From the NCBI RefSeq assembly GCF_015240065.1, contig NZ_CP060506.1:806001-870000 (forward strand): a DNA stretch of 64,000 nucleotides. The letters run 5' to 3'. How positions within the stretch are numbered: position 1 is the stretch's first letter; each line of letters starts with the position of its first letter. The notes under the pieces were generated by a model that ran no database searches, was not told the origin of the DNA, and worked only from the letters and a program-made list of their open reading frames with translations. This DNA is from Nanchangia anserum (lineage in GTDB: Bacteria; Actinomycetota; Actinomycetes; Actinomycetales; Actinomycetaceae). Of this stretch, positions 63,319-64,000 are shown in pieces. The position numbers were made by a program, and so were the translations under genes.

Positions 63319-64000
63319 ATGGATACGCTGCTTGATTCGGCCGGGTGGGTCACGCGGGGCGCATCGGGGCCGCGCATCGTCGCGCTTGGTGGCGGTCACG
63401 GTCTGTCGGCGACACTGCGCGCGCTGCGCCACGTCACCCGCCGGCTGACGGCAGTTGTCACGGTGGCAGACGACGGGGGATCGTCGGGGCGGCTGCGTCA
63501 TGAACTCGGCGTGCTGCCGCCCGGAGACCTGCGCATGGCGCTGTCGGCCCTGTGCGATGAGACGGAATGGGGGCTGACGTGGCGCGACGCCATGCAGCAC
63601 CGATTTACCTCCGAGGGCGATCTCGACGGTCACGCCCTGGGCAATCTCCTCATCGTCACGCTGTGGGAGCTGCTCGGCGACTCCATCGACGGCCTCGACT
63701 GGGTGGCGCGTCTGCTCGGCTGCCACGGGCGAGTCTTGCCGATGGCGGCGGTGCCGATGGATATCGAGGCGACGATCGTCAACGACGGGCATTCCTCGCG
63801 CGTGCGCGGCCAAGCGCGGGTAGCCACGGCCATCGGCGAGGTCCGCGACATTCGCCTCATCCCCAACGACCCGCCGGTCTACGACGAGGTCATTTCCGCC
63901 GTGCGTGAGGCCGACGCCGTCGTGTTGGGGCCGGGATCGTGGTACACCTCCGTCATTCCCCACCTGCTCGTCGCCCCCTTGGCCGAGGCGCTGCGGGAGA
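63319..64000 (+). CDS. yvcK: YvcK/CofD-like gluconeogenesis factor, N-terminal part (runs off the window)
   Basis: YvcK-family proteins bind UDP-sugars and affect carbon metabolism and cell shape in other bacteria. About 227 residues are visible from ATG 63319: MDTLLDSAGWVTRGASGPRI, the nucleotide-binding block IVALGGGHGLSATLRALRHV, TAVVTVADDGGSSGRLRHEL and PPGDLRMALSALCDETEWGL, then EGDLDGHALGNLLIVTLWEL and DAVVLGPGSWYTSVIPHLLV near the window end. The order uvrC-rapZ-yvcK predicts whiA next, outside the window. Confidence 0.94.
   Translation, partial: MDTLLDSAGWVTRGASGPRIVALGGGHGLSATLRALRHVTRRLTAVVTVADDGGSSGRLRHELGVLPPGDLRMALSALCDETEWGLTWRDAMQHRFTSEGDLDGHALGNLLIVTLWELLGDSIDGLDWVARLLGCHGRVLPMAAVPMDIEATIVNDGHSSRVRGQARVATAIGEVRDIRLIPNDPPVYDEVISAVREADAVVLGPGSWYTSVIPHLLVAPLAEALRE

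Overview
The window is a high-G+C chromosomal segment from an actinobacterium. The evidence is the Pup ligase/depupylase/ARC gene cluster, an ANTAR regulator of PdtaR type beside polA and rpsA, an ImuA'-ImuB-DnaE2 mutasome with actinobacterial LexA boxes, and the hisF-hisI-trpECBA-lgt-pyk order. Absence of 20S proteasome genes from the Pup cluster fits Actinomycetaceae-like lineages; that placement is inference.

Layout. 1-1.9 kb: the start of lpd, a small membrane protein, trmL and a frameshifted PEBP gene. 1.96-10.3 kb: an SOS cassette, imuA'-imuB-SWIM/SNF2 helicase-dnaE2, with two identical LexA boxes that overlap start codons. 10.3-12.6 kb: tRNA-Leu(GAG), a MazG-like pyrophosphohydrolase, an FAD oxidoreductase and an acidic protein. 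12.6-17.8 kb: an accessory stretch with two small membrane proteins and a type III restriction-modification system whose mod gene carries a G10 tract, read here in an out-of-frame state. 17.8-22.2 kb: aldo/keto reductase, uppP, a broken HAD phosphatase, a RecB-like nuclease and trmI. 22.2-28.3 kb: arc-dop-pup-pafA and a membrane-anchored FKBP. 28.3-36.2 kb: hisF, hisI, trpE, trpC, trpB, trpA, lgt, pyk. 36.3-42.5 kb: a 71-aa unknown, a leucine-anticodon tRNA with a short variable arm, pdtaR, polA, an SDR and rpsA. 42.6-53 kb: thioesterase, BCCT transporter, coaE, uvrB, a CtpE-like P-type ATPase, a Mn-type riboswitch with terC, a BASS transporter and yciI. 53-64 kb: uvrA, fadD, ogt, a metal-sensing ArsR regulator, glnA, uvrC, rapZ and the start of yvcK.

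The window is rich in DNA repair genes (mutasome, uvrA, uvrB, uvrC, ogt, polA, RecB-like nuclease). Many genes have a -10-like hexamer ending 6-8 bases before the start codon, which points to leaderless transcription.

Seven otherwise recognisable genes contain one to three single-base-scale frameshifts (PEBP, HAD, res, dop, pafA, BASS, fadD). Their number and spread across core genes suggest sequence error for most of them. The mod G10 tract is different in kind: it looks like a real phase-variation switch.
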